Position numbers and translations under genes: made by a program
Notes under the pieces: model-generated
The model's database searches: none
What the model saw: only the letters and a program-made list of their open reading frames with translations
Told to the model about the DNA's origin: nothing
Assembly: GCA_017305715.1 (NCBI GenBank)
Contig: JAFKKG010000025.1
Span: forward strand, 62,001 to 126,000
Direction: 5' to 3'
DNA: 64,000 nt
Origin: Hyphomicrobiales bacterium
GTDB taxonomy: Bacteria; Pseudomonadota; Alphaproteobacteria; Rhizobiales; Xanthobacteraceae
Shown: one piece after another, positions 1 through 8,290 of the stretch
Layout of the letters: each line of letters starts with the position of its first letter
Numbering within the stretch: position 1 is the first letter of the stretch

Positions 1-1
1 A

Positions 2-151
2 GTGAGGACGCGCGCGAAACGCCACCGTGGATCGCCGGGCGCTTCCGGCTCCCATTCGGGGCACGGGCTGATGATGGGCGGGATCGAGGACCGCCTGCTC
101 GTGCCGATCGGCTATTCGCCGGTGAAGGGAAGCCGGTTGCAGGCCGCGTGA
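2..151 (+). CDS. C-terminal fragment of an unidentified protein (cut by window start)
   Basis: An open frame enters from the left edge and stops with TGA at 149-151, giving about 49 residues ending in a GHGLMMGGIEDRLLVPIGYS-type tail. Third codon positions are almost all G or C, as in the confident genes of this window, while the other forward frames lack that bias, so this frame is probably coding. I do not recognise the family; the upstream part is outside the window, so neither start nor domain can be given. Confidence 0.45.
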   Translation: MRTRAKRHRGSPGASGSHSGHGLMMGGIEDRLLVPIGYSPVKGSRLQAA

Positions 152-268
152 AACCGCGCCGCGGGAGAGGCCAACCCGTCAACCTGGCCTGGGGCCGAAT
201 ATCCGGCTGGCGCCGGAAAGCCATTGTTGCTTTAATCGGTCGATTGCGCGTGGTGTGGAGTATTGCGG

Positions 269-493
269 ATGACAAAGGCGATTGAACATATTGTGGCGGG
301 CTATTCGACGCTCAAAAACCGGAAGGCCCTGGAGGAGATACGTGACCACCGCCGGCGGCTGTTGAACGATTATCGCATGCGCAGTGGTTCGGGAATGAAC
401 TTCGACTGGATCAATGCCGAGCTTCAGGAGGAGATCGGCGTTGTCGAGGATGCGCTGTCGAAGCTGGGCGAAGAACAACACAAGCCGTCGTAG
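269..493 (+). CDS. Small hypothetical protein (74 aa)
   Basis: A short charged protein, MTKAIEHIVAGYSTLKNRKALEEI and onward, with no signal peptide or membrane segment. It looks largely helical, and the C-terminal half (ELQEEIGVVEDALSKLGEE) could form a coiled coil. I chose the ATG at 269; a TTG at 263 would add two residues. Codon use fits the surrounding genes moderately well. I recall proteins of similar sequence as uncharacterised small ORFs in Bradyrhizobium genomes, but no function is known to me. It stands alone, with no neighbour within 300 bases downstream. Confidence 0.6.
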   Translation: MTKAIEHIVAGYSTLKNRKALEEIRDHRRRLLNDYRMRSGSGMNFDWINAELQEEIGVVEDALSKLGEEQHKPS

Positions 494-597
494 CCCGCCG
501 CTTTAACGACCGCCAGCCCTGCTGTGGCCGTGCCTGACGGCACCCGGCGAGCGTTGCTATACGCGTGCACACGTCGCCCCGGGTGGTGACCAATAGA

Positions 598-630
598 AAA
601 AGCCGCCTCTCTGAGAAAGAAGCGGCTTTT
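598..630. terminator. Bidirectional rho-independent terminator-like hairpin
   Basis: AAAAGCCGC at 598-606 pairs perfectly with GCGGCTTTT at 622-630 around a 15-base loop. The A-run on the left and T-run on the right let it work on either strand. It lies about 100 bases downstream of the small gene ending at 493, and could serve it. Confidence 0.65.
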
Positions 631-1026
631 CCGTCTTTGAGGTCATCAACCGCCAAGCTGATGATGGGCATCTCTATCGGCGAGTCCTCAATAGTTTATT
701 ACATGATACGCGACCGCTCATCCGGCAAACTACGGATCGGCGCGGTTTCCGTGGATACCGACCGAGCGCGCCAGTCCGCGCGCTGCTGCCAGCACAGCGT
801 CGCTGCAATGTCCGTGGTTCAGTGCCTTATCGGTTAACCAAAGAACGATGAGCGGCAATGGCGGCTTGCAAAGCCTCATGCCAATGGGCGCGCCCGGGGG
901 CCTGCGATTTCCAGAACCTGTTTTTGACCCGGTTATTTTTTACCGCGTGTGCACAAGTGTACCGACAGCGTACCGCTCCGCTGGGTAACGATTTGCATTG
1001 CTCTATTTGTAGATACTCGCGATCCC

Positions 1027-1049
1027 ACCCGGCTCAACGCCGGGTTTTT
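1027..1049 (+). terminator. Rho-independent terminator-like hairpin
   Basis: ACCCGGC at 1027-1033 pairs with GCCGGGT at 1039-1045 and is followed by more T residues on the plus strand. No plus-strand gene ends nearby, so it may end an unrecognised small transcript from about 840-1026. Confidence 0.6.
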
Positions 1050-1109
1050 CGCTGTGCGCATCGGGGGACCCATGCCGCCTGCGGCTTTGCCGACACATCG
1101 GACGCGGAA

Positions 1110-1784
1110 CTAGGTTTTCGTGTAATTCCCCAAAATATCGTTTGCCGGACGATCGCCTTCCTGAGAAAGCGTCTGCGCCATCAGGCTGGCGATTTGTCGG
1201 GCATCGTCCTTTCCCGTCCTGATCAGGCCGGCAATGGCGCCGCGCTTGTCGGCATCGCTGTAATGGCGCTTGACGTTGAATTTCGGTTCGAGCCGCGTCA
1301 CCGTCATGGCGAAGCCGACGATGTGCGGCATCAAGGCGGCACGGCGGGCAGGGCTGTAATCGGCGATCGACCATTGGGCCGGAAGCCGGCTCTCGTTGAC
1401 TTTGACGAGGTCGTCCACGACCTGGTCGAGACCGGCGCTGTCGAGCAGATCCACCGTGCCATGGGCATGGACGACGGCATATGACCAGCTCGGGGCCGCC
1501 GGACATTCCTTGGTGTACCACTGAGCCGACACATACGCATTCGGCCCATTGAAGACGAACACCGCTTCGCGCTGCCGTTCCAGCGACCGCCAATGCTCGT
1601 TGGCGCGCGCGACATGGCCACGGATGCGGGTCACGATCCCGCTTTCCACATCGACCAGCACGGGGATATGGGAGAAATGGAGCTCGCCGTTCTCGGTCGA
1701 CACCAGCGTTGCAAAGCCGAGCCCCAGCATGAGCTCGATAGCCGCCACACAGGTCGTTTGGGTGCGTTCTGGACGATAGAACAT
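1110..1784 (-). CDS. PaiB-like FMN-binding protein
   Basis: The 224-residue product resembles the PaiB / 'negative transcriptional regulator' family, which has a split-barrel FMN-binding fold. Visible family features are an N-terminal segment ending GFATLVSTENGELHFSHIPVL, an ARANEHWRSL stretch, an FNGPNAYVSAQWY motif and a C-terminal RRHYSD-like segment (KRHYSD). Members are usually 200-215 residues, so the length is normal. B. subtilis PaiB affects sporulation and protease genes, but many relatives are probably flavin-dependent enzymes or haem-handling proteins. It starts 15 bases after the hyuB stop and is probably the last gene of the receptor-hyuA-hyuB operon. That context suggests a flavoprotein accessory to a catabolic pathway rather than a classical regulator; this is inference. 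Confidence 0.85.
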   Translation of the reverse strand: MFYRPERTQTTCVAAIELMLGLGFATLVSTENGELHFSHIPVLVDVESGIVTRIRGHVARANEHWRSLERQREAVFVFNGPNAYVSAQWYTKECPAAPSWSYAVVHAHGTVDLLDSAGLDQVVDDLVKVNESRLPAQWSIADYSPARRAALMPHIVGFAMTVTRLEPKFNVKRHYSDADKRGAIAGLIRTGKDDARQIASLMAQTLSQEGDRPANDILGNYTKT

Positions 1785-1799
1785 CTGACACCTTGCAGG

Positions 1800-3482
1800 T
1801 CACGCCACGCGCGCAGGCTTGAGCGCCTGCGGGTAGTGCATCTTGGCGAACTCCGGCGTGATCAATTCCTGCTCGACGTCACGCTCGACCAGTTCGACGC
1901 CGCGTGTCCTGGAATCGCCCCAGCCGGCGCCGCCGCCAACGGTAAGCTGGACGATATCGCCCTTCTGCAGGGCCATGACCGCGGTGGTCGGCAGGTCGAT
2001 GACCTCTTTGCCCCGGATCACCTTCAGCGACGCACAGGACCCGTCGGTGCCGCCCGCCTTGCCGCGCGCCGGATAGCGGAAGTGTTCCGAGTAGTAGCTC
2101 AAGACGACACCGTCCTCGAGCACCTGAATCGCGCGCGTGAAGCCAAGGCCGCCTCGCCATTGTCCCGCGCCGCCGGAATCCGGAACGAGGGCATAGCGCA
2201 GCATGCGGATGTGCGGGTGGATCTGCTCGATCGACTCGATCGGCGTGTTGCGACTCGACGACAGAACGCCGGCCAGGGCATGTGCCCCATCATATTCCGG
2301 GGCGGCACCATAGCCGCCGCCAAGAACATCCGCATAGATCCGCGTACCGCCGTCAGGCCTCTCCTGCACCAGATAGAGGCCGGTGGTCGAATTGAACCCC
2401 TGCGCGGGCACCCGGTCCGGAATGGCCTTCCCGAGCGCCTCGTGGACGGCATCGAGGACGCGATAGGACACCGCGATGCGGGCGCGCACCGGTCGCCCCG
2501 GTCGCGGGTTGACGATGGTGCCCTCGGGCAGGCGGATGTCGATCAGCCGATTGCAGGCATCGTTGGCGGGGATATTCTTGTCGGCAAGCAGGCAGCGCAC
2601 CGCCGAAATCGCCGCCGCCAGCGACGATGACTTCGAGCTGTTGAACATGCTGCGCACCTCCGGGGCGGTGCCGGCGAAGTCGAGCACCATGGTCCCGTCG
2701 GAAACCGTCACCGTCGCCACGACCTTGAGAGGCACGTCGCCGCGTACGTCGGCATCGATCCAGGCTTCGCCGGTCCAGGTGCCGTTGGGGATATTCGCAA
2801 TCGCCGCCCGCATCCGGCGCTCCGTATAGTCGAGGGTCTCCGCCATCGCGCGAACGACGAGATCGTGCCCGTGACGCCTGGCCAGCTGCTGAAGGCGCTC
2901 GATGCCGGTTCGGTTCGCCGCGATCTGGGCGTAGAAGTCGCCCCGGCCTAGTTCCGGCGTACGCACATTGGCGAACAGCAGACGGTCGATTGAACCTCCC
3001 AGCAGGTCCTTTTCCACGTCGATCAGCAACGGCGGAATGACGATTCCCTCTTGCAGAAGCTCCGTCGCATCGATGTTGATGCCAGCGCCGCCGCCGCCGA
3101 CATCGAGGTGATGCGCCGTGTTGCCGACCCATCCGATCAGCACGTCCTCGGCGAACACGGGCTGGAAGATGATGAAGTCGTTGAGATGCTGCCCGCCGGC
3201 GTAGGGATCGTTGAGCAGGATCGCCGAGGACGGGCCGATCCGTGACAGGTCGAGCTGGGCGGCGGAGGCCCGGAACGCCTCGCTCAGCCCGCCATTGTGA
3301 ATCGGGATCATTTCCGCCTGCGACACCACGTTACCCTGAGCATCGAGGATCGCGGTCGAGCAGTCGCGGGCTTCGCGCACGATGGTCGAGAAGGCCGAGC
3401 GGACGAGAATCGCGCCCATCTCGTTGGCGATCGCGCGGATCGCATTGGCAAGGATCGCCAGCCTGGTTTGATCGCCCAACAT
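1800..3482 (-). CDS. hyuB: Hydantoinase B / oxoprolinase-type subunit
   Basis: A 560-residue protein of the hydantoinase B/oxoprolinase family, which pairs with HyuA for ATP-dependent ring opening of N-methylhydantoins or 5-oxoproline, or for acetone carboxylation. The family signatures are visible: a start with an ALANAIRAIANEMG-like helix, SAFSTIVREARDCSTAILD, the metal-site region NDPYAGGQHLNDF, and the C-terminal glycine-rich GGAGWGDSRTR. Its ATG overlaps the hyuA stop by one base (TGATG), implying translational coupling and a stoichiometric complex. A longer upstream reading in the same frame overlaps hyuA and is not needed. The substrate cannot be read from sequence. Confidence 0.92.
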   Translation of the reverse strand: MLGDQTRLAILANAIRAIANEMGAILVRSAFSTIVREARDCSTAILDAQGNVVSQAEMIPIHNGGLSEAFRASAAQLDLSRIGPSSAILLNDPYAGGQHLNDFIIFQPVFAEDVLIGWVGNTAHHLDVGGGGAGINIDATELLQEGIVIPPLLIDVEKDLLGGSIDRLLFANVRTPELGRGDFYAQIAANRTGIERLQQLARRHGHDLVVRAMAETLDYTERRMRAAIANIPNGTWTGEAWIDADVRGDVPLKVVATVTVSDGTMVLDFAGTAPEVRSMFNSSKSSSLAAAISAVRCLLADKNIPANDACNRLIDIRLPEGTIVNPRPGRPVRARIAVSYRVLDAVHEALGKAIPDRVPAQGFNSTTGLYLVQERPDGGTRIYADVLGGGYGAAPEYDGAHALAGVLSSSRNTPIESIEQIHPHIRMLRYALVPDSGGAGQWRGGLGFTRAIQVLEDGVVLSYYSEHFRYPARGKAGGTDGSCASLKVIRGKEVIDLPTTAVMALQKGDIVQLTVGGGAGWGDSRTRGVELVERDVEQELITPEFAKMHYPQALKPARVA

Positions 3483-5479
3483 CACTTTTTCTCCAGCAGG
3501 AGGTCGCCAGTTTCGCAGCAACGCGCGGTCCAGCCGGGTGGAACGAAGGTTGTGGCGGTCGGCTCCTCGAGAATGGCCGGGCCGGCAATGGTCTCGCCGA
3601 AGTCGAGGGTGGAGCGCTCCATGAAGGTCGCGGGACAGGAGTTGCCCTGAAGAACGATACTCGAAATCTGGCGCCCGGCGTTCCCCGCGGCGCTTTGCTT
3701 GGGCGTAACCACGTTCAGTTCGCTCTTGCGAGTAAGCCGCGCCCGCTTGTTGACGACCTGCACAGGCAGGTTCGAGCGTGTGTAACCATAGCGTTCTCGA
3801 TGAAGATCCTCGAAGGCGGCCCGCAGTTCCGCCGGACTCGCGCGCGCCACGTCGGCCCATACCGTCAGTTCGAAACCCTGGCCGGCGTAACGCAGGTCCA
3901 GCCCGGTCTGCACTTGGTAACTTCCGGCGGTCAGGCTCAGCATTCCGGCATAGCGATCGCAGGTCGCGGCGAGATCATCTGCGCGAATCCCTGCGAGGGA
4001 TTGCTCGTTCAAGGGCAGCAGCTTGGCCTTCAGGAAATCGACCTTGAGGTCGGCGATCAGCAAGCCGAACGCGCTTGTGATGCCCGGCGACCAGGGGACC
4101 AGGACGCGTTTCATGCCGACCTCGTCTGCCACGGTTGCGGCGTGGAGCGGGCCGCCTCCGCCAAAGGCGACCAGTGTGAAGTCGCGCGGATCGATGCCGC
4201 GCGCGGTCGAGACCAGGCGAACGGCGGCCGCCATATTGCTGTTGACCATTTGAAGTACGGAATCCGCCTTCTGACTGAGGCCGCCGGGCATTTCCAGTGA
4301 CGCGAGCGCGTCGTTCGCAGCCGCGATATCGAGCCGCATCCTGCCTGCGAAAAAGTGCGAAGGACGCAGAAGGCCGGCGATCAATTGCGCGTCCGTGACC
4401 GTTGGCAGCCTGCCGCCCCGGCCGTAACAGGCCGGCCCGGGGTCGGCGCCCGCACTGGCCGGCCCGACATTGAGAAAGCCGCCGGCATCGAGCGCCGCGA
4501 TGCTGCCGCCGCCGGCGCCGACGGTGACCATGTCGAGCGCGGTGGTGCGGATCGGTAGGTCATCAACCGTGAGTTCCTGCACGACGCGCGGCTCGAGCAT
4601 GGGCGCGACGGCCACGTCGGTGCTGGTCCCACCCATGTCGATCGTGATGATGTCGTCGATACCGTTGCGACGCGCAAACCATGTGGCGGCCTGAACGCCT
4701 GCGGCCGGTCCCGACAGCAGCATGCGCACCGCGTTGTCGCCGGCCGCGTCTGACGGCATGATGCCGCCATTCGATTGCATGATCTGCAGGCCGCTGCGGC
4801 AACCCCGATCGCTCAGGCCGCGGTCCAGCCGGCCGATATAGTCGACCACGACGGGGGAAACGAAGGAGTTGACGACCGTCGTTACGGTCCGTTCGTATTC
4901 GCGAAACTCGGGCGATACCCGGCTCGAACAGCCGACCTGCACCGTGGCGTTCATCGAGAGGATGATATCGCGCAGGCGGTCCTCATGAACGCCATTGCGG
5001 TAGGCATGCATGAGGCAGATCGCGATCGATGTGACGCCGTTGTCGAGAAGGAACTGGATTTCTCGGCGCGCGGCTGCTTCGTCGAGCGGCTCGATGACAT
5101 GGCCGCCGCCATCGATGCGCTCGGCAATCTCCCGGACGAAGCGCCGTTCCACCGGCGCGCGCGGCTTGTGATAGAACGCCGTGTAGATGTTTCCGACGCG
5201 GTCATGCAGGCCGATTTCGACGATATCCCGAAAGCCTCTGGTCGTGAGCAGCCCGGTGCGCGCGCCACGCCTCGTGATCAAGGCGTTGGTCGCGATGGTC
5301 GAGCCGTGCGAGAACCGAGTCACTTGCTTTAGCGGCACAACGGCGTCATCGACGGCGTCCTCGACCGCCTTGTGGACCCGGTCTGGCGTCGACGGAACCT
5401 TGCCGACGGCGACAACGCCGTCCGCGTTCACCCAAACAAGGTCCGTAAACGTCCCGCCGATTTCAACACCAACTTGCAT
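3482..5479 (-). CDS. hyuA: Hydantoinase A / oxoprolinase-type ATPase subunit
   Basis: A 665-residue HyuA-family protein of the actin-like ATPase fold. It shows the N-terminal phosphate-1 motif EIGGTFTDLVW, HGSTIATNALITRRGA, the interdomain DMGGTSTDVAV phosphate-2 motif and LLSGPAAGV. I place the start at the ATG at 5479, which puts the GGTFTD motif at residues 8-13 as in the family and has an AGGA ribosome site 7-9 bases upstream. A TTG at 5509 would add ten unrelated residues that overlap the preceding gene's stop. With hyuB it should form an ATP-dependent cyclic-amide or related ligase/hydrolase in the cytoplasm. The preceding receptor gene probably imports or senses the substrate. Confidence 0.93.
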   Translation of the reverse strand: MQVGVEIGGTFTDLVWVNADGVVAVGKVPSTPDRVHKAVEDAVDDAVVPLKQVTRFSHGSTIATNALITRRGARTGLLTTRGFRDIVEIGLHDRVGNIYTAFYHKPRAPVERRFVREIAERIDGGGHVIEPLDEAAARREIQFLLDNGVTSIAICLMHAYRNGVHEDRLRDIILSMNATVQVGCSSRVSPEFREYERTVTTVVNSFVSPVVVDYIGRLDRGLSDRGCRSGLQIMQSNGGIMPSDAAGDNAVRMLLSGPAAGVQAATWFARRNGIDDIITIDMGGTSTDVAVAPMLEPRVVQELTVDDLPIRTTALDMVTVGAGGGSIAALDAGGFLNVGPASAGADPGPACYGRGGRLPTVTDAQLIAGLLRPSHFFAGRMRLDIAAANDALASLEMPGGLSQKADSVLQMVNSNMAAAVRLVSTARGIDPRDFTLVAFGGGGPLHAATVADEVGMKRVLVPWSPGITSAFGLLIADLKVDFLKAKLLPLNEQSLAGIRADDLAATCDRYAGMLSLTAGSYQVQTGLDLRYAGQGFELTVWADVARASPAELRAAFEDLHRERYGYTRSNLPVQVVNKRARLTRKSELNVVTPKQSAAGNAGRQISSIVLQGNSCPATFMERSTLDFGETIAGPAILEEPTATTFVPPGWTARCCETGDLLLEKK

Positions 5480-5505
5480 TTTCTGTCCTGGGAATTGGGA
5501 GTCGT

Positions 5506-6483
5506 TCAAGGGCGCAGAAGGCCCGCGCGGCGAATCTTCTCGCGTTCGAGCTCGAAGTTCTTCCGGATGACTTCACCGAATCCGGCGCCATCGCGATACT
5601 GGATGGATTGCCCGTATTTTTCCTGAATCTCGACATGCTGCGGGTCGAAAAGAGCCAGTTTGAACGCGTCATGCAGCCGCTGGACCACCTCCTGCGGCAT
5701 TCCCTTCGGGCCAATCAGGCCGTTCGGGCTCGCTGCCGTCACGTCGTAGCCGAGATCGTAAAGCGTCGGTACGTCGGGCCAGCGCTTCAACCGCTCGTCG
5801 GCGAAGATCGCCAGCCACCGGGCTTGCTTGTTCTCGACGAGATCGCCGAGAAGCGTTCCGCCCGCATGGGTGTCGATATGGCCGCCCAACAGGGCGGCGA
5901 TGGCCTCGGCATCCCCCTTGAATGGCACATGGACCAGCTTGACGTTCTCGATCGCAGCTACCTGCACGATCGCCAGATTCTGCGCGGTTGCCGGGCCGTT
6001 CGTTCCGTAGTTGATCTTCTCCGGCCGGCTGCGAGCTTCGGCGATGATGTCGGCAAAGCTCTTGAACGGTGAATCCTGGCGGGCGACCATCCCGACGTTG
6101 AAGGCGCCGACCTGGATGATCGGTGTAAAATCAGTCAACGCATCATACGGCGTCGGCTGCATGAGTTGGACGCGCAGCACCGCTGAATGGGTGACGGCGA
6201 TTTTGTAGCCATCGGGCGGCGTCGACATCATTGCGACAGCGCCCAGTGTGGCGCTCGCGCCAGCACGATTTTCCACCACGATCGGCTTGCCCAGATGGCG
6301 CGCGGCGGCCGTGGCCAGAACGCGGAAAGTCGTGTCGGCCGTTCCGCCGGCCGGGAACGGAACGATCAGCGTCACGGGCCGGGACGGAAAATTGTCGTTC
6401 GCCCGAGACGTTCCATACAGTGGGGCCGCCACGGAAGTGGCGGCAAGACCTGCCAACCACGACCTGCGCGATAATTTGGCCAC
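5506..6483 (-). CDS. Bug/TctC-family periplasmic solute-binding protein
   Basis: A 325-residue tripartite-tricarboxylate-transporter type receptor of the Bug family. It begins with a twin-arginine-like signal (SRRSWLAGLAATSVAAPLYG) that would send it to the periplasm. It then shows family hallmarks: PVTLIVPFPAGGTADTTFRVL, VVENRAGASATLGA, DGYKI, NYGTNGPATAQNLA, VPFKGDAEAIAALLGGHID and GLIGPKGMP. The GTG start at 6483 is preceded by a strong AGGAGG. It is the first gene of a minus-strand operon with hyuA 26 bases downstream. No tctA/tctB membrane partners are present in the window, which is common for Bug proteins. The ligand is probably a carboxylate related to the HyuAB substrate; that is inference from context. 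Confidence 0.92.
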   Translation of the reverse strand: MAKLSRRSWLAGLAATSVAAPLYGTSRANDNFPSRPVTLIVPFPAGGTADTTFRVLATAAARHLGKPIVVENRAGASATLGAVAMMSTPPDGYKIAVTHSAVLRVQLMQPTPYDALTDFTPIIQVGAFNVGMVARQDSPFKSFADIIAEARSRPEKINYGTNGPATAQNLAIVQVAAIENVKLVHVPFKGDAEAIAALLGGHIDTHAGGTLLGDLVENKQARWLAIFADERLKRWPDVPTLYDLGYDVTAASPNGLIGPKGMPQEVVQRLHDAFKLALFDPQHVEIQEKYGQSIQYRDGAGFGEVIRKNFELEREKIRRAGLLRP

Positions 6484-6532
6484 CGGCAGTCCTCCTTGTT
6501 AATGCTTTGACGAGTTTACCAATGGCCGACAC

Positions 6533-6551
6533 ATCTGATAAATGGAAAGAT
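6533..6551. promoter_or_regulatory. Candidate LysR box between receptor operon and LysR gene
   Basis: ATCT at 6533-6536 and AGAT at 6548-6551 are perfect inverted arms separated by exactly 11 bases, which fits the T-N11-A LysR consensus. The site lies in the 88-base divergent intergenic region, about 20 bases before the regulator's ATG and 50 bases before the receptor's GTG, so it could control both directions. Confidence 0.6.
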
Positions 6552-6571
6552 CGCCATGATTGATCGATTTT

Positions 6572-7480
6572 ATGAATATAAATAGCCACGACCTGCAGGT
6601 CTTCCTCACGCTGGCGCAAGAGAAGAACTTCACGCGCGCAGCGGCGCGCTGCGGTCTGTCGCAGTCCGCCTTCAGTACCCGCATTTCGTCGCTGGAACAC
6701 GCTTTGGGCGCCAAACTGTTCGACCGCACCACCCGCCGGGTCGAGCTCACGCCGGATGGCGAGGAATTCGAGCCGTTTGCCCATCAATTGCACGCCGATC
6801 TATCCGATGTCGTCCAGATATTCCGCGATCGGGCAGCGCGTCGCAGGGGCCGCGTAGCGATCGCAGCCCTGCCTTCGGTCTCCGCTGGCTGGATGCCGAA
6901 AGTGCTGTCGCAATTTGCCAAGCGGCATCCCGAGATTCAGTTGTCGCTGACCGACGGAATAGCGGAGACGTGTGCGTCCCTGGTTCGAAGCGGTGAAGTC
7001 GACTTTGGGCTGTCGACGCTCGACGATGCGGAAGATCTGGACAAGCAACTCGTCGCGATCGATCACTTCCATCTGGTCTGCGGCAAGAACCACGCCTTGC
7101 TGACGAAGAAGAAGATCACCGCTGCGGATATCGCGTCCTTTCCGTTCATCCATCTGACACGCAACAGCAGCGTCCGGCGGCTTCTCGATGCAGCTTTTGA
7201 TCGCGTCAAACTCAAGCCGTATCTCGAAGCGAACTACATGGCTACACTTGCCGGCATGGTAGAGGCTGATCTCGGCGTCACGATAGTCCCGTCGCTCAGC
7301 CTCCATCAATTCATTCGTCCCACGCTCGGCACCAGAGTTCTGCAGACACCCAGGATATCCCGCCCCATTTACCTGATAAGGCGTCGTGGTCGCACGCTGT
7401 CCGCGGCTGCCGACACTCTGTTTAATCAAATTCGGCTGACAGACTTCGAGAACTCCCCGATGCGGCGCAGGCGTTCCTAG
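6572..7480 (+). CDS. LysR-family transcriptional regulator
   Basis: A 302-residue LysR-type regulator. The N-terminal winged helix-turn-helix is clear (LQVFLTLAQEKNFTRAAARCGLSQSAFSTRISSLE, then LGAKLFDRTTRRVELTPDG). It is followed by a linker helix and a two-lobed effector domain with RGRVAIAALPSVSAGWMP, a DFGLS motif and GMVEADLGVTIVPSL. I use the ATG at 6572, since an in-frame TTG at 6560 lies inside the presumed operator region. It is divergent from the Bug-hyuA-hyuB-paiB-like operon, the standard arrangement for a LysR protein that senses a pathway metabolite and represses its own gene. The effector is probably the operon's substrate or product. Confidence 0.93.
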   Translation: MNINSHDLQVFLTLAQEKNFTRAAARCGLSQSAFSTRISSLEHALGAKLFDRTTRRVELTPDGEEFEPFAHQLHADLSDVVQIFRDRAARRRGRVAIAALPSVSAGWMPKVLSQFAKRHPEIQLSLTDGIAETCASLVRSGEVDFGLSTLDDAEDLDKQLVAIDHFHLVCGKNHALLTKKKITAADIASFPFIHLTRNSSVRRLLDAAFDRVKLKPYLEANYMATLAGMVEADLGVTIVPSLSLHQFIRPTLGTRVLQTPRISRPIYLIRRRGRTLSAAADTLFNQIRLTDFENSPMRRRRS

Positions 7481-7546
7481 CGCTGGTATCCCTGCGCTAT
7501 CGATGATCGGGGCGCGCGTGGAGGGGCCGCATCCCAATAGATAGCC

Positions 7547-8012
7547 GGATGCGACAAACTGACCCGACGGGCAAATCACGGCTTCCGATTTACGGAAGTC
7601 ATGTCAAGCCCCCAAAATGAAAAATATTTCGCTTTTCCGAAATGGCAAACCAGTGCATATCTGTGCCCATCCCGTCCCACTCAGAGGGGCGTTGGCCATC
7701 GTCACAACGAGGGACGGGTCGCGGTGGACGCAAGAGTTGCGCTTGACGCGCGCGACAAAGGCGTACGGCAAAGACGTGTGGTCCTGACGCCGCGTTGCTG
7801 GCGTCCATGCACCTGGGAGGCGTCTGACTTCCCAGGGCGCGACGGAGGCAAAAGAGCCGTTCTCCGGAGAGAGCACGTTATAAGCCGTAAAGCCATCGCG
7901 CAGGGAATGTCGGATGTTCTCCGCTGCCCTGTATGCTCATGTGCGCACTCTTTTGTGCACATTGCACATGAGACCGCGGGTGCAGCGCGCATCCGGCATT
8001 CCCTGCGCCCTC
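7547..8012. repeat. Long dispersed-type intergenic repeat ending in a large hairpin
   Basis: The block starts near a 'gacccgacgggcaaatca' segment, passes through 'gtcccactcagaggggcg' and 'gtgtggtcctgacgccgcg', and ends 'cattccctgcgccctcc'. I recall this arrangement as a recurring intergenic repeat in Bradyrhizobium genomes; that is memory, not a search. Its right end forms a large inverted repeat: 7898-7916 and 7990-8008 match at 18 of 19 paired bases (GCGCAGGGAATG...), with inner arms CTCATGTGC at 7936-7944 and GCACATGAG at 7964-7972. The exact left boundary is uncertain. Confidence 0.6.
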
Positions 8013-8101
8013 CATTTGAAGAGGGTGGAGAATTTCTGGCAAAGCTCGGGCGCATCGTGTCGCGAGAAGGCGAAGACGTATGCGATGACACTATCCATGT
8101 C

Positions 8102-8121
8102 GTCCCGGCGAACGCCGGGAC
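8102..8121. repeat. REP-like palindrome
   Basis: GTCCCGGCG at 8102-8110 and CGCCGGGAC at 8113-8121 are perfect inverted arms separated by two bases. The same CCCGGC(x)GCCGGG core occurs at 10821-10846, pointing to a dispersed short palindromic family. Confidence 0.7.
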
Positions 8122-8191
8122 CTATACGCCGCGGCCGATCGGTCAGAGCGCTGGCGTCAGATACCTTGCTTAACAAGAACCGCTGCGGCGT

Positions 8192-8210
8192 ATGGGTCCC
8201 CCGATGCGCA
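8192..8210. repeat. 19-base sequence shared with 1055-1073 in inverted orientation
   Basis: ATGGGTCCCCCGATGCGCA here is the exact reverse complement of 1055-1073. In both places it abuts a CCGC-rich edge. It probably belongs to a short interspersed repeat family. Confidence 0.7.
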
Positions 8211-8290
8211 TTGCGCATCTGAGCTCAAGCCCGGGACGACGGGTGGAGAGAGCCGGGGACGACGCGTTGATGGAGCTTGGAACGCAGCAA

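Larger units (their letters stand above)
494..1109. other. Intergenic region without a convincing gene
   Basis: Open frames cross this stretch, but their third positions are not G/C-biased and none resembles a known protein. It holds two terminator-like hairpins (598-630 and 1027-1049) and, at 1055-1073, a 19-base sequence repeated in inverted orientation at 8192-8210. Confidence 0.6.
7481..8290. other. Non-genic, repeat-rich intergenic region
   Basis: No open frame here has codon use like the neighbouring genes. The region contains a long Bradyrhizobium-type repeat (about 7547-8012) and REP-like elements at 8102-8121 and 8192-8210. Confidence 0.7.

Noticed and set aside
565-1484. Plus-strand frames at 565-837 and 858-1484
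   Set aside because: The first runs through a terminator hairpin, the second runs antisense over the PaiB-like gene; neither has gene-like codon use.
3483-3860. Extended start for hyuB inside hyuA
   Set aside because: The extra residues are an out-of-frame reading of hyuA; the TGATG overlap gives the proper family start.
7601-8222. Several overlapping frames of 90-190 codons in the repeat region
   Set aside because: No G/C third-position bias, no domain, and the DNA matches a repeat-like block instead; likely spurious predictions.
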